DNA from: Paraglaciecola sp. T6c | GTDB lineage: Bacteria; Pseudomonadota; Gammaproteobacteria; Enterobacterales; Alteromonadaceae | Assembly (NCBI RefSeq): GCF_000014225.1 | Contig: NC_008228.1 | Location: forward strand, 2,232,001-2,296,000 | Length of the DNA stretch: 64,000 nucleotides | Direction: 5' to 3' | Shown here: positions 28,647 to 38,779 of the stretch, piece after piece | How positions within the stretch are numbered: the stretch's first letter is position 1 | Layout of the letters: every line of letters starts with the position of its first letter | Program-made: the position numbers and the translations under genes | Notes under the pieces: generated by a model | Told to the model about the DNA's origin: nothing | Databases searched by the model: none | Seen by the model: only the letters and a program-made list of their open reading frames with translations

Positions 28647-29804
28647 ATGAACACATTAACGAAATTTGGCCTCTTGTCAGTGGCGATCGCTTCTTCTTTC
28701 AGTGCTGCGGCTAAAATAGACATATACGAAAACGACGGTTTGAGCTTCAGCGCTGACGGCTTGGTCAATGCTTTCTATTCCAATAGTTCAATTGAAACCA
28801 CCGATGCAGGCGGGGTCGGTACTGACAGAGATCAATCTCGAGTACGTATGGGGTTTTTACCGAATAATGTAGGCTTTAACTTTTCAAATCAGTTATCAGA
28901 CATGAAGATTGAAATGCGCTCTTCTTTTTGGGTGTCCATAAACGATTCTGATAATAATCGGGACGCCTCTCCCGCTGATTTAGGGACCGGCTCGTTGATT
29001 GACGTTCGCCAATTTTATGCAACAGTCAAAGCCGATTGGGGGGAAGTGCTTATCGGTAAAGACTTCGGTCTGTTTAACCGCGCCAATATTTTAAACGATG
29101 AATTGCTCTTGGGCTTTGGCCAAACCTCTGACTTTTTTGGTCTAGTCGATGGCGGTAATGTGACATTCGGTAACATTAGTACTGGCTATACGTATCCTTT
29201 CCCTAAGGCGCAGATCACTTATAGGTCGCCTGAATTCAATGGTTTCAAAATTGCGGTGGGCCTGATGGACCCTAACAAAGTGTCATCTGATTCTTCTGAA
29301 GATTTACCGCGTTTTGAGGCCGAATTAATGTACAACTCCACGTTTGACAGTGGCTCATTTATGGCGTGGTTAAGTGGTGTTAGCCAATCCAGTGAAGTTG
29401 ATGGAATAGAACAAGATCAATCAGGCGTGGGCTATGGTGCGAAAGTAAAGTTTGCGGGCTTGGCACTGAGTGCGTCGGGGTATAGCACTAAAGGCTTAGG
29501 GCATGTTGCAGGGCTAGATCAGTTGGTTGGCCCTGAGGTGATCGAGACTGACGGTATGTTATTTCAAGCGTCTTATACCCTGCACGACCATAGATTTGTT
29601 GTCACCCACGGCAGAACTGAAGTGGAAAACACTGACAGTGTATTGGATGCCGAACATACCAATACGGGGTTGGCTTATTTCAATACGCTGCGCCCGGGAC
29701 TCACCGCCGTTTTCGAATACAACCACACTGAAGCAGACGTAACGAATTCTTTGGCAGGGGAGGACAATGACACGGTTTCTGTTGGTGCCGTGGTGACATT
29801 TTAA
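28647..29804 (+). CDS. Gram-negative general porin-like outer-membrane protein
   Basis: A 385-residue porin with signal peptide (LLSVAIASSFSAAA) and a C-terminal Phe in VSVGAVVTF. The strand pattern and blocks such as VRQFYATVKADWGEVLIGKD and ITYRSPEFNGFKIAVGLM are those of trimeric porins. In this locus it probably admits alcohols or other small substrates. It has its own upstream region of about 185 bp and is followed at 36 bp by the EthD-like gene. Confidence 0.9.
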   Translation: MNTLTKFGLLSVAIASSFSAAAKIDIYENDGLSFSADGLVNAFYSNSSIETTDAGGVGTDRDQSRVRMGFLPNNVGFNFSNQLSDMKIEMRSSFWVSINDSDNNRDASPADLGTGSLIDVRQFYATVKADWGEVLIGKDFGLFNRANILNDELLLGFGQTSDFFGLVDGGNVTFGNISTGYTYPFPKAQITYRSPEFNGFKIAVGLMDPNKVSSDSSEDLPRFEAELMYNSTFDSGSFMAWLSGVSQSSEVDGIEQDQSGVGYGAKVKFAGLALSASGYSTKGLGHVAGLDQLVGPEVIETDGMLFQASYTLHDHRFVVTHGRTEVENTDSVLDAEHTNTGLAYFNTLRPGLTAVFEYNHTEADVTNSLAGEDNDTVSVGAVVTF

Positions 29805-29840
29805 GCTGAATGAAAAGCAACGAACACAGGAGTTAGCATA

Positions 29841-30161
29841 ATGCAAAGCGTAAAATTAATGGTGCTGTATCCACAACCAAAAGACAAAGTACAGTTTGAG
29901 GGGGACTATGTTTTGCATTTAGCCATGCTTCATCAGGCATTACACATTCCTAAAACGGACGAGCTACCTTACACAGTGACTAAGTTTACTGCTGTCGGGG
30001 ATGAAATACCCAAGTACTATCAGATGTTTAGTATGCTGTTTAGCTCGATAAATGCATTGCAAAAAACACTGGCAAGCGAAGAAATGCAAAGGGTGGCAAA
30101 CGATGCTGTTCGTATATCATCTGGGGGAACGCCGAGTATTTTAATTGGAGTTGATGATTAA
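29841..30161 (+). CDS. EthD-family small protein
   Basis: A 106-residue alpha+beta barrel protein: VKLMVLYPQPKDKVQFEGDY at the N-terminus and MFSMLFSSINALQKTLAS later match the EthD family, named from ethyl tert-butyl ether degradation. The biochemical role is unclear. It appears to be the last gene of the rightward catabolic unit, being followed by a strong terminator. Confidence 0.82.
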   Translation: MQSVKLMVLYPQPKDKVQFEGDYVLHLAMLHQALHIPKTDELPYTVTKFTAVGDEIPKYYQMFSMLFSSINALQKTLASEEMQRVANDAVRISSGGTPSILIGVDD

Positions 30162-30181
30162 TCGGAAAGTTTTATTACCTG

Positions 30182-30214
30182 ATGCAGTAAAACCCACCGT
30201 TTTACTGCATTTTT
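30182..30214 (+). terminator. Rho-independent terminator after the EthD-like gene
   Basis: Stem ATGCAGTAAAAC/GTTTTACTGCAT with a 5-nt loop is followed by TTTT. It ends the rightward unit. Confidence 0.85.
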
Positions 30215-30297
30215 GTGTTAAAAAACTGTTAATTTCGGGTGGGTTAGGAGCGCTAAATAAGGTAGAATATTTTATTTAAAACATAGTGTTAAGCATC

Positions 30298-30954
30298 ATG
30301 TATAAAATTCTAGTTGCTGATGATCACCCTTTATTTCGTGAAGCGATAATCAATACGATCAGTTCTGCGTTTCCAGGCTCTACTACCTACGAAACAGAAG
30401 ATATTGAATCAACGCTTGAGTTAGTCAAAAGCAATGACGAAATAGACCTGATCTTGCTCGATTTGAACATGCCCGGCATGACGGGGCTTAACGGTTTACT
30501 GGATGTTCGTAATGAATGCCCCACCACGCCAGTGGTTATTGTTTCGGCTGAAACTGAAAAGCAAAAAATATTGCAGACCCTTTCTTATGGTGCTGTTGGC
30601 TTCATTGCTAAGTCTTCCTCAAAGCAGGTGATTGGCGAGGCTATTCAGAGTGTGTTTGCTGGAAACGTGTATTTACCGCCGAATATTATGCGCAGTCAGG
30701 CTGTTGCTAATCAGACCAATGAATGTGAAATTTCTCCCGAAAAAATATCACTCTTGACTCGCCGTGAACTCATTGTGTTAAAACATTTAACCAAAGGTGA
30801 GGCCAATAAACAGATTGCTTATAATCTGCATATTTCAGAGACAACCATTAAGTCTCATGTGTCATCTATCCTTAAAAAGTTGGGCGCTACAAACCGTGTG
30901 AAAGTGGTGGTGGGTTGCGGCGATATCGACTTTAATCAATATTTAAAACGCTAA
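30298..30954 (+). CDS. NarL/LuxR-type response regulator (ErbR/AgmR-like)
   Basis: A 218-residue two-component regulator; the ATG at 30298 is preferred to a GTG 12 bases earlier because MYKILVADDHPL is the usual receiver start. Phosphorylation should occur at Asp55 in LILLDLNMPGM; residues 150-215 form a LuxR helix-turn-helix (LTRRELIVLKHLTKGEANKQIA, ISETTIKSHVSSILKKL). Similar regulators control PQQ ethanol oxidation in pseudomonads. Its 3' end overlaps that of the convergent kinase gene by 4 bp, and that kinase is the likely partner. Confidence 0.92.
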   Translation: MYKILVADDHPLFREAIINTISSAFPGSTTYETEDIESTLELVKSNDEIDLILLDLNMPGMTGLNGLLDVRNECPTTPVVIVSAETEKQKILQTLSYGAVGFIAKSSSKQVIGEAIQSVFAGNVYLPPNIMRSQAVANQTNECEISPEKISLLTRRELIVLKHLTKGEANKQIAYNLHISETTIKSHVSSILKKLGATNRVKVVVGCGDIDFNQYLKR

Positions 30955-33521
30955 GCTTTACGCAACAAATAGAGCATTGATGTTTTCAGTTTCATGGGTT
31001 TTACCGGTTTATTAAGCAACAATATTTTGCTGTTCTTGATTTCGTTTTTGAGTGACTGACTGTAGTTGGCTGTGATCATAATAGTCGGGAGGGCGCTTCG
31101 CCGAGTTTGATTAATATGGTGTGCCACATCCACGCCCAGTTCACCATCGTTTAAGTGGTAATCGACCATTAGAATATCCACCTCATCGTGAGCAATATTC
31201 ACCTTTTCCTTTAACGCCTCTAAGCTCACCGCGGTAACCGTATGGCAGCCCCAGCCGGAGAGTAAATGCGACATTCCTTCGCAAACACTGATGTCGTTAT
31301 CGACTAACCAAATCCGGCAATGTGAAAAATCTGTTGGGCTAACGAACGTCTGTACGTTGGCCAAGTGTTTTGGCAGCTCCTGCTTCGCAGATATGGGTAC
31401 GGTAACGGAAAACACAGAACCTTTGCCCAACTCAGAATTGACGGTGATTTTATGGCCTAACACATGAGCAATTTTATCGACTATGGCCAGCCCTAAGCCT
31501 AGGCCATTGCCAAAGGCGCTTTGTGATGATTTTAAGCGTTTAAATTCTTTAAAAATTTCGGTGAGTTGATCTTGTGCAATGCCGGAGCCGGTATCCCATA
31601 TTTCTATTGCCACGTGATCTCCCCTGCGTTTACACCCTAGTAATACCTTACCTTGAGCGGCATATCGAAACGCGTTCGACATAAAATTACGTAGAATGCG
31701 TGCAAGTAATACGCTGTCGCTATACACCATGATGTTTGATGGCACATAGCGCAATTCGATATTGTATTGGCCGGTGGCTTGCCGGTATTCATTGGCTAAG
31801 TTATCCAGTAGCTCTGAGAGTTTAAATATTCCTTTATCTGCTTTGACTACGCCGGCATCTAGCTTGGAGATGTCTATTAGCGTACTGATCAAATTTTCTA
31901 AATCATCTAAGGAATTGGTTAATGAGTTGACCAGCGGGAGGGACTCCGCATTAACGAGCGTTTCGCCTAATGAGCTGGTGAAAAGTTGGGCTGCGTTAAG
32001 CGGCTGCAGTAAGTCATGACTGACTGCGGCAAGAAACTTTGTTTTTGAAATGTTGGCAAACTCAGCTTCACGTTTAGCCGTGGTGAGGTTGACCTGTGCA
32101 AGCCTGCGCTCTTCTGCCTCAATAATGAGTTCATCATTGAGGCTTTTGAGCTGGGACGTGCGCTCAGCCACACGAATTTCAAGCTGGTCGTGGGCTTTTT
32201 GCAAGGCGACAGCGTTGCGTCTACGTTCTGTTACGTCTCTGACTAAAACAAAAAATCCTTGTACATTACCGTCACTACTGCGATTAGGTACGTAGGACTT
32301 TAACAAATACCGAGATTCACCAGCGTGATTTTTTTCCGCTATCTCAAAGCTGACACTCTCCCCTTTTAGAGCACGTTCAATATAGGGGCGAAGCTGGCGG
32401 TAATCAGAATCTACCCGACTATCTTTGATTGATTCACCATCTAAACTGCCTTGGGGCCAACCGTACCAATCTACATAGACTTGGTTGGTAAATTGAAATT
32501 TCAAATCACTGCCAATATACGCGATCATGGCGGGTACGTTATCTGTGATGAGTCGTAGCCAACGTTCGCTTTTCTCCAGAGATTCCGCATAGCGATGTCG
32601 AACTGTGATATCCGTATAGGTTTTGATTAATTTACCGTTGAGTAATCTGTGGTCGCGTATTTCTAATACGGTGCCGTTTGAGAGGGTTTGTACATAGTAA
32701 CCGTCTTTATTTCGAGGTCGTTCGCCAAGTTCCAATTCGGTTAAATTGGTTAAATGCTGAAAGTAAGGCATGGAGCGCAATTGATTAGGGGAGAGCTGAC
32801 TCATTTGCACAAACCGGTTATTCCATACCTCAATCTGGTTGGCGCTACTGATCATGACAACCCCTTGGGATAAGTTGTCTATTAGGCCTTGTAGCAACAT
32901 GGACTTTTGGATCATGCCTTGTTCGTAGCGGGCGGTTTCAGCTACCTTGACTTCTGTGATGTCAGTGTACAACATCACCCAACCACCTTCGCTTGTGCGC
33001 CGCTCGTTGAGTTGAAACCAACGTCCATCGGCTAATTGATACACAGGACTGCTTTGTTCGCCACCTGGGCTTGCACGCCTGATCATACCGCTGGATTTTG
33101 CTCTATCTTTCAAATCGTTGAAGTTAGCACCTTCTTGAATGGCCAACCCTGTTTTACCCCAGAACGTGGCAAAGTTAGAATTTTGCAGCAGTATCAAGCC
33201 GTCACTATCGAGCAGTACAAAGGCTTCAGAGATACTCTCTATGGCATCGATAAAACGCTGTTTAAATATATTCGCATCTTCATTGGCTTGCTTTAGTGCG
33301 CGATGACTATGCTCAACCTCGGCCAAGGTTTCATTTAAAATTTGGGTCTTTTCCCTGACTTGTTCGGCTAAATGTACAGAATGTTCGAACGCCGCGTAGG
33401 GCGCATATTGATTACCGCCGCCTTGTTCAACTCTAGATATGAGTGCATCGTTAATTTTTTTAAGCTTCTTGTTTTCAGCCCTTAACTGGGCCAACTCCTG
33501 CTGCACGTCTTGACCACTCAT
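30951..33521 (-). CDS. Hybrid sensor kinase, NahK/ErcS'-like
   Basis: An 856-residue cytoplasmic kinase without membrane segments. An N-terminal coiled coil (QQELAQLRAENKKLKKI) leads to three PAS-like domains (about 75-190, 205-310 and 320-440), a second coiled coil, a histidine-kinase core with the phospho-His in FLAAVSHDLLQPLNAAQ near residue 500, an HATPase with NGLGLGLAIVD, and a C-terminal receiver with Asp in DILMVDYHLNDG. This matches NahK of Pseudomonas, which is controlled by the NO sensor NosP. It is translationally coupled to the FIST gene (4-bp overlap). Confidence 0.9.
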   Translation of the reverse strand: MSGQDVQQELAQLRAENKKLKKINDALISRVEQGGGNQYAPYAAFEHSVHLAEQVREKTQILNETLAEVEHSHRALKQANEDANIFKQRFIDAIESISEAFVLLDSDGLILLQNSNFATFWGKTGLAIQEGANFNDLKDRAKSSGMIRRASPGGEQSSPVYQLADGRWFQLNERRTSEGGWVMLYTDITEVKVAETARYEQGMIQKSMLLQGLIDNLSQGVVMISSANQIEVWNNRFVQMSQLSPNQLRSMPYFQHLTNLTELELGERPRNKDGYYVQTLSNGTVLEIRDHRLLNGKLIKTYTDITVRHRYAESLEKSERWLRLITDNVPAMIAYIGSDLKFQFTNQVYVDWYGWPQGSLDGESIKDSRVDSDYRQLRPYIERALKGESVSFEIAEKNHAGESRYLLKSYVPNRSSDGNVQGFFVLVRDVTERRRNAVALQKAHDQLEIRVAERTSQLKSLNDELIIEAEERRLAQVNLTTAKREAEFANISKTKFLAAVSHDLLQPLNAAQLFTSSLGETLVNAESLPLVNSLTNSLDDLENLISTLIDISKLDAGVVKADKGIFKLSELLDNLANEYRQATGQYNIELRYVPSNIMVYSDSVLLARILRNFMSNAFRYAAQGKVLLGCKRRGDHVAIEIWDTGSGIAQDQLTEIFKEFKRLKSSQSAFGNGLGLGLAIVDKIAHVLGHKITVNSELGKGSVFSVTVPISAKQELPKHLANVQTFVSPTDFSHCRIWLVDNDISVCEGMSHLLSGWGCHTVTAVSLEALKEKVNIAHDEVDILMVDYHLNDGELGVDVAHHINQTRRSALPTIMITANYSQSLKNEIKNSKILLLNKPVKPMKLKTSMLYLLRKA

Positions 33522-34663
33522 TCGTTACCCCCGGCAATGAAAACGCCGGTGAACGTTTGATTTAAATGCGTGCCATCAATATGTTCTCCATAGGTGTTGA
33601 AACCACGTATGTTGTATCGCTGTTGCAATTCCTTAGCTTGCTTGAGTTGCTGGCGCTGCTCGATTTCGAGGCGGCGTAAGAAACAATCGCAAGTCAATAC
33701 TAATTCAGGCTCCCCATATTGGGAGGTCATGCGGCTCAACTCGCTGCTAAGGGATGCGAAAATATCATCCATCACCACAGTGCTCAGCACAATACCTACA
33801 TCTACGGCGCAGTAGAAGGTCAGGCTCAAGTCAGCTTCATTCACTTTTTGAATAGAACGAATATAGTATTGCCCTCCGACTTTAACTGCCAAGGGGTACA
33901 GAGCAAATAACTCTGGGCTAAGCTCACCTACGGTGACATTTAATAGTCTTGCATACTCGAGCGCGGCAGGTTCAGCATTTAACTCAAACACAGTACGACT
34001 GTCAGCATCCGCTGCGGTGACGACGACTTTACTTGTGGGGTGTTTGATATGATTACAACTGAAGACTTCAAAAGCACATGTGGTATTTACCATCAATACG
34101 ATAGCCGCGTTTTGGTAGAAGGACCCTTGGTAGAACACATGCGTTGTGGCTAAATGTATGTCGTCACCCGCAGAGCCGCCAAAATGAGGTATGCCGCCTG
34201 ACGCAGAATTAAGAGTCACCAAGAATTGCTCCTCGTCGGCGGATAAACCATCGAGTAACGTCAATATAAATGAATGATTTTTGATCGTAGTAAGTTTTTT
34301 GACATAGCAATTTTCGGTTAGCTTGTTAATGGTTTCCTGAGCATCTATTAACGTGAAGTTCTCCATTGATTCGACGATTTGCGCGCTAATAGCAAAATGA
34401 GAAGCACTAAAGCCAATGGCGATAATGGAGTGCTGTTCGTAGCCATTAGGGGTAATTTCACCGGCGGTGGTGCAACCGACTAAATCAACGCCGTCAAAAG
34501 CGGACGCCATATTGGATGCTAAGCGCTGTAATGAATACACAGATGAGCAATAGAAAAGTACAAACGTAATATGTGGGGCTGATAGTTGTTGACGTAATTC
34601 TTGGGCGGCAATCGCTGGGTCAATGGAGCGGGTGATGGCTGTTATTGTTTTTATATTGGACAT
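33518..34663 (-). CDS. FIST-domain sensor protein (NosP-like)
   Basis: A 381-residue FIST protein, with FIST_N (FYCSSVYSLQRLASNMASAF, VGCTTAGEITPNGYEQHS) and FIST_C (GQYYIRSIQKVNEADLSLTF, LVLTCDCFLRRLEIEQ). FIST proteins are input modules; NosP, beside the NahK kinase, binds haem and senses nitric oxide. The adjacency and 4-bp overlap with the kinase gene make the NosP analogy likely, but haem binding cannot be read from the sequence. An exchange between alcohol metabolism and NO or biofilm signalling is possible. Confidence 0.85.
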   Translation of the reverse strand: MSNIKTITAITRSIDPAIAAQELRQQLSAPHITFVLFYCSSVYSLQRLASNMASAFDGVDLVGCTTAGEITPNGYEQHSIIAIGFSASHFAISAQIVESMENFTLIDAQETINKLTENCYVKKLTTIKNHSFILTLLDGLSADEEQFLVTLNSASGGIPHFGGSAGDDIHLATTHVFYQGSFYQNAAIVLMVNTTCAFEVFSCNHIKHPTSKVVVTAADADSRTVFELNAEPAALEYARLLNVTVGELSPELFALYPLAVKVGGQYYIRSIQKVNEADLSLTFYCAVDVGIVLSTVVMDDIFASLSSELSRMTSQYGEPELVLTCDCFLRRLEIEQRQQLKQAKELQQRYNIRGFNTYGEHIDGTHLNQTFTGVFIAGGNE

Positions 34664-34876
34664 TATTTAAAGCCTTTATATTTTGTTGTGAGCCGAAATC
34701 TAACGTCACGTTGCGACTGCTTTTTGACTGCTCATACTGCTCTTTAACTCATCATATAGTGCAAAATGCGTTTACCAAAGCAGATGAGTAGGGTAAAAGC
34801 CTAGCTTTAGCTTATGTTGCAATCACACTGATATTGCACACGTTGTGCACCAACTACGCTGATTTTCTGCTCAGCG

Positions 34877-36955
34877 TTATTTTACTTCTCGTACTCTTAT
34901 TGATTTTTTATTGTATTTGTCCACCACACATAGTTGCGGACTCTCAATGGTAACAAGACACTCAAGGCATTGAATACATTCATTATAATCAATGTTACCA
35001 GTGGGTCTTATGGCGTCGATCGCACATTTTTTATTGCGACAAAGCTGACAAGGGCTACCACATTCTTTGCGGCGCGTTAGCCACTTAAACAACGGGTAAC
35101 GTCCTAGTACTGCTAAGCCAGCACCTAATGGGCATAAATAGCGACAGTACACTTTGTGAATCTTTAAACTCAGAGCCAGCAATACCAGAGCATAAAGAAC
35201 GAAAGGCCAGTAGCGCACGAAATTCAATGTAATTGATGTTTTAAATGGCTCAATTTCGGCTAGCTTTTCTGCCAATGTCAGGGAATAGAATGAACATGCC
35301 ACTAGCCCGAGAAGCACTAAGTATTTTATCTTTTGGGCAAACTTGTGATGTCTCGGTGAAATTTTTAGTTGGCGAATACGCAGCCTAATTGCCAGCATGC
35401 CCATAAATTCTTGCAGTGCGCCAAAAGGGCATAGCCAGCCGCAAAACACCCCCCGACCCCATAAAAATAGGGTTACAAACACAAACACCCATAAGATAAA
35501 AATAACCGGGTCGAGCAGGAAAACCGTAATATTAAAGTCGCTTCCTAGGGCAAGGAGTAGGGTGTATATATTCACCACGGAGAGTTGGCCTTGGGCGTAG
35601 AAACCGACAAAAAATAATACAAATATTAAACTGGCAAAACGCAGTCGATGTACTTTGGTTTGGCTTTTCGCTAGGGAGTGTTGCGTGACGAACACCCATA
35701 AAACGAACAGTAGATAGAGCAGGGTGAGACCAATTTGCACCGGGCGATCTAACCATATTTTCTGCCATAATGGACGCTGACTGACTTGACTTAAAGCATC
35801 AGGTGTTTCTTCAAACAAGTCTGGGTTTGGGGTGATCGTAAAAGGAAATGCATGCTCTTGTTGATTCAAGAAGGACGAGTGATAGCTTACTGATAAGTTC
35901 AAATTGAATGGTTGGCTTATATCAAATCCAGATTGAGATTTAATGCGGAACACACGCTGATCATCAAACTTTGGTAACTGCATAGCAAAGCTTGGTGGGT
36001 AGAAGCTGTAAAAATCTATATCTCGAACGTCTACCGGAAACCCACCTTGCTCAGCGTTTAACCGGCTCGAGGTTGTTTGGGGAATAAACTCTTCACTGAT
36101 AAAGGAGTATTGTCCTTTATTGAATAGCATTAACGCGTGCTCGCCGGGCGACAGCTCTTCTATAAGTCGCTTATATTCTTGGTCGCCCAACAGGTTTCTG
36201 CCAATCATAGGGATGTTGACGAACGCCACGTAGATATCAATAAAGTCATCGTGGCCATCCGCTAAGCGTTTCACTTTCTGCGCTAACTTGGGGGAAATGT
36301 TCATTGCCTCTTTGGTGCTTACCACCCAATGATGGATATACTTTTTTTCGAGCAGTTGTTTAAAGGTCAATGGATGATAGAAATCTTGCTTAATTTGATG
36401 AGGATGCGCCGCTAGAAATCCGTCAAGTTTTTGCCTAGCGACTTTAAGCGCCGATGCGATGATGGTGTCATTGATAACAAGAACGGAAATTGTCGCTCGG
36501 GTCACGCCATCAAAGTAGGTATTATCAGCCGAGTGTTGTTCACGGCTATTGATGATGAAACGTTCTTTGATTGAGTGCCCAGGGTATTGTGCGATAAAAC
36601 TGAACATGGCTTCTTCGCCTAGGCCATGCAAAAAAATCGGTTCATTATGATTAAGGACCTTAATACCAGTGATGATACCTTTGGTATCCAAACCGATGAG
36701 AAGGTTGATTGTTTGCCCCGAAAAACCAATGAATTGTGTGAAATCGTCAGATTCAAAGGTATAGCCAAGTAACTCGTTCAATTGGTATACAGGCGTAACA
36801 GCAACATCCTCAAGGGGGGCCTCGATCCGGGTTGCGCTTGGAAATATATGTGCGATGTTCGCCGGAACAGTATCGGCGTGACTGACCAATGAAAAAAGGG
36901 TCAACAATGTGCCAATAATCAAGGCTAGGTAATTCAGTTGGTAAGATAAACGCAT
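34877..36955 (-). CDS. NosR/NirI-like flavin and iron-sulfur membrane protein
   Basis: A 692-residue protein of NosR architecture. A signal peptide is followed by a periplasmic FMN-binding domain with the covalent attachment motif DGVTRATIS near residue 150. Five or six membrane helices follow (about 405-620), with two CxxxCP motifs (CGWLCPFGALQE and CRYLCPLGAG). The C-terminus has cytoplasmic ferredoxin-like clusters (CGSPCQLCRNKKC, NECIQCLECL). NosR carries electrons to nitrous oxide reductase, yet no nos gene is visible here. In this context it may move electrons between the quinol pool or cytoplasm and the periplasm for the PQQ system. Confidence 0.88.
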   Translation of the reverse strand: MRLSYQLNYLALIIGTLLTLFSLVSHADTVPANIAHIFPSATRIEAPLEDVAVTPVYQLNELLGYTFESDDFTQFIGFSGQTINLLIGLDTKGIITGIKVLNHNEPIFLHGLGEEAMFSFIAQYPGHSIKERFIINSREQHSADNTYFDGVTRATISVLVINDTIIASALKVARQKLDGFLAAHPHQIKQDFYHPLTFKQLLEKKYIHHWVVSTKEAMNISPKLAQKVKRLADGHDDFIDIYVAFVNIPMIGRNLLGDQEYKRLIEELSPGEHALMLFNKGQYSFISEEFIPQTTSSRLNAEQGGFPVDVRDIDFYSFYPPSFAMQLPKFDDQRVFRIKSQSGFDISQPFNLNLSVSYHSSFLNQQEHAFPFTITPNPDLFEETPDALSQVSQRPLWQKIWLDRPVQIGLTLLYLLFVLWVFVTQHSLAKSQTKVHRLRFASLIFVLFFVGFYAQGQLSVVNIYTLLLALGSDFNITVFLLDPVIFILWVFVFVTLFLWGRGVFCGWLCPFGALQEFMGMLAIRLRIRQLKISPRHHKFAQKIKYLVLLGLVACSFYSLTLAEKLAEIEPFKTSITLNFVRYWPFVLYALVLLALSLKIHKVYCRYLCPLGAGLAVLGRYPLFKWLTRRKECGSPCQLCRNKKCAIDAIRPTGNIDYNECIQCLECLVTIESPQLCVVDKYNKKSIRVREVK

Positions 36956-37021
36956 GTTGGATCAGCGAATAAATGTACATACCGCCTGCGGACAGAATCA
37001 GGCGGCATGTACTTCTTCAGC

Positions 37022-38542
37022 TTAGAAGAAACCTAGTGGAGCAGTGTCATAACTCACCAACAAGTTCTTGGTTTGTTGATAATGATCTAACATCATTTTG
37101 TGCGTTTCGCGGCCTATGCCAGATTTTTTGTATCCACCAAAAGCTGCGTGAGCAGGGTACAGGTGATAACAATTGGTCCATACGCGACCTGATTCTATTG
37201 CCCGCCCCATCTTGTGCGCTAAATTAGCGTCTCGGGTCCAAACGCCTGCACCTAAACCGTAAGCGGTGTCATTAGCGATAGCGACCGCTTCTTCTGGCGT
37301 TTTGAACGTAGTGACTGAAATAACAGGCCCAAAAATTTCTTCTTGGAAAACACGCATTGAGTTGTCGCCTTTGAGGATAGTAGGCTGAATGTAGTACCCA
37401 TCATCAATTGCCGGTGCAGATTCTTCAGAGAACCCTCCAGTTAACACGGAAGCGCCTTCTTCACGGCCAATATCAATGTAACCCATAATTTTATCGAACT
37501 GAATTTTCGATACCTGAGCACCTACCATAGTGCTGTCATCAAGAGGATTGCCACGAATGATTTTTTTCGTTTTTTCTAGAACACGCTCCATAAACTCATC
37601 GAAGATATCTTCTTGCACTAAGGCACGTGAAGGGCATGTACAGACTTCCCCTTGGTTGAAGAAACCCAAAGCAAAACCTTCAGCGCATTTATCGAGGTAA
37701 TCATCTTCAAAGTTGGTAATGTCTTTGAAGAAAATATTCGGGGATTTACCACCAAGTTCTACCGTAGAGGGAATGAGATTTTCAGCTGCACATTTTAAAA
37801 TGTGGCCGCCTACCGCAGTTGAACCAGTAAAAGCAATTTTTGCAATGCGTGTACTTGTTGCTAAAGCTTCACCGGCTTCTTTGCCGAAACCGTTAACGAT
37901 ATTAAGCACGCCCGCAGGTAGGATATCAGCAATCAATTCGGCCAACACAAGGATACTTGCAGGTGTTTGCTCAGCAGGTTTAAGCACGATGCAATTACCT
38001 GCTGCGAGTGCTGGCGCTAATTTCCATGCTGCCATTAAAATAGGGAAGTTCCATGGGATAATTTGCCCTACAACGCCCATTGGCTCATGAAAGTGATAGG
38101 CAACTGTGTTGTCATCAATTTGCGAGAGTGTACCTTCTTGGGCTCTTATGCAGCCAGCGTAATACCGGAAATGGTCGACGGCTAATGGAATATCTGCGCC
38201 CATGGTCTCTCTGATGGGTTTACCATTGTCCCACGTTTCTGCAACAGCGAGTCTGGTCAGGTTTTCTTCCAAGCGGTCCGCTATTTTTAATAGGATATTT
38301 GAGCGCTCTTGCACAGAGGTTTTACCCCATGCGTCTTTTGCGGCATGAGCTGCATCAATCGCCAATTCAATATCTTCTGCACTAGAGCGAGGGATCTCAC
38401 AAAATTCTTCGCCAGTAACAGGGGTTAGATTATTAAAGTAAACACCTTTAACTGGCGCTACCCATTCACCGCCGATAAAGTTTTCATACTTAGCTTTAAA
38501 ATTGATTACAGCATCAGCGCTGCCTGGGTTTGCATAGATCAT
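37022..38542 (-). CDS. exaC: NAD-dependent aldehyde dehydrogenase (ExaC/AldB-like)
   Basis: A 506-residue cytoplasmic aldehyde dehydrogenase. The cofactor block [21 protein letters not shown], the general-base Glu in VELGGKSPN, the catalytic Cys in [12 protein letters not shown] and the late EIFGPVISV motif are all in place. It should oxidise the aldehyde made by the PQQ dehydrogenase to the acid. ExaC of Pseudomonas aeruginosa has this role. It lies 66 bp upstream of the NosR-like gene in the same direction and ends the alcohol-oxidation locus. Confidence 0.93.
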   Translation of the reverse strand: MIYANPGSADAVINFKAKYENFIGGEWVAPVKGVYFNNLTPVTGEEFCEIPRSSAEDIELAIDAAHAAKDAWGKTSVQERSNILLKIADRLEENLTRLAVAETWDNGKPIRETMGADIPLAVDHFRYYAGCIRAQEGTLSQIDDNTVAYHFHEPMGVVGQIIPWNFPILMAAWKLAPALAAGNCIVLKPAEQTPASILVLAELIADILPAGVLNIVNGFGKEAGEALATSTRIAKIAFTGSTAVGGHILKCAAENLIPSTVELGGKSPNIFFKDITNFEDDYLDKCAEGFALGFFNQGEVCTCPSRALVQEDIFDEFMERVLEKTKKIIRGNPLDDSTMVGAQVSKIQFDKIMGYIDIGREEGASVLTGGFSEESAPAIDDGYYIQPTILKGDNSMRVFQEEIFGPVISVTTFKTPEEAVAIANDTAYGLGAGVWTRDANLAHKMGRAIESGRVWTNCYHLYPAHAAFGGYKKSGIGRETHKMMLDHYQQTKNLLVSYDTAPLGFF

Positions 38543-38779
38543 AATGTACCTCGTATCATTGACTGGAAAATTCAGCGTATGTTTGGTTCAAAGGATTTAC
38601 CCTTAAGGGATGAAGCCAATGTGCTAGTTCGGGTACTAGAATAGGCGGCAAGCGTTGCTCAGCACCATGCTTCCTTTGCACAAAAAAACTCATACTTTAG
38701 AAGTAGGATATAGGTCTATAGCGGGATACAGCGGGTTTAGAAGGGAGACTTCGGTTGTTAATAGCTAAGTAGTAGGGAT

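Noticed and set aside
29559-29846. Leftward ORF at the end of the porin gene
   Set aside because: It lies antisense to the porin barrel, lacks a start signal and has no recognisable domain.
12095-38542. Presence of PQQ biosynthesis genes, including the short pqqA peptide
   Set aside because: I looked through the spacers of the locus for a short Glu/Tyr-containing precursor gene and for the larger pqq genes and saw none. A short peptide gene could be missed, so this is absence of evidence only.
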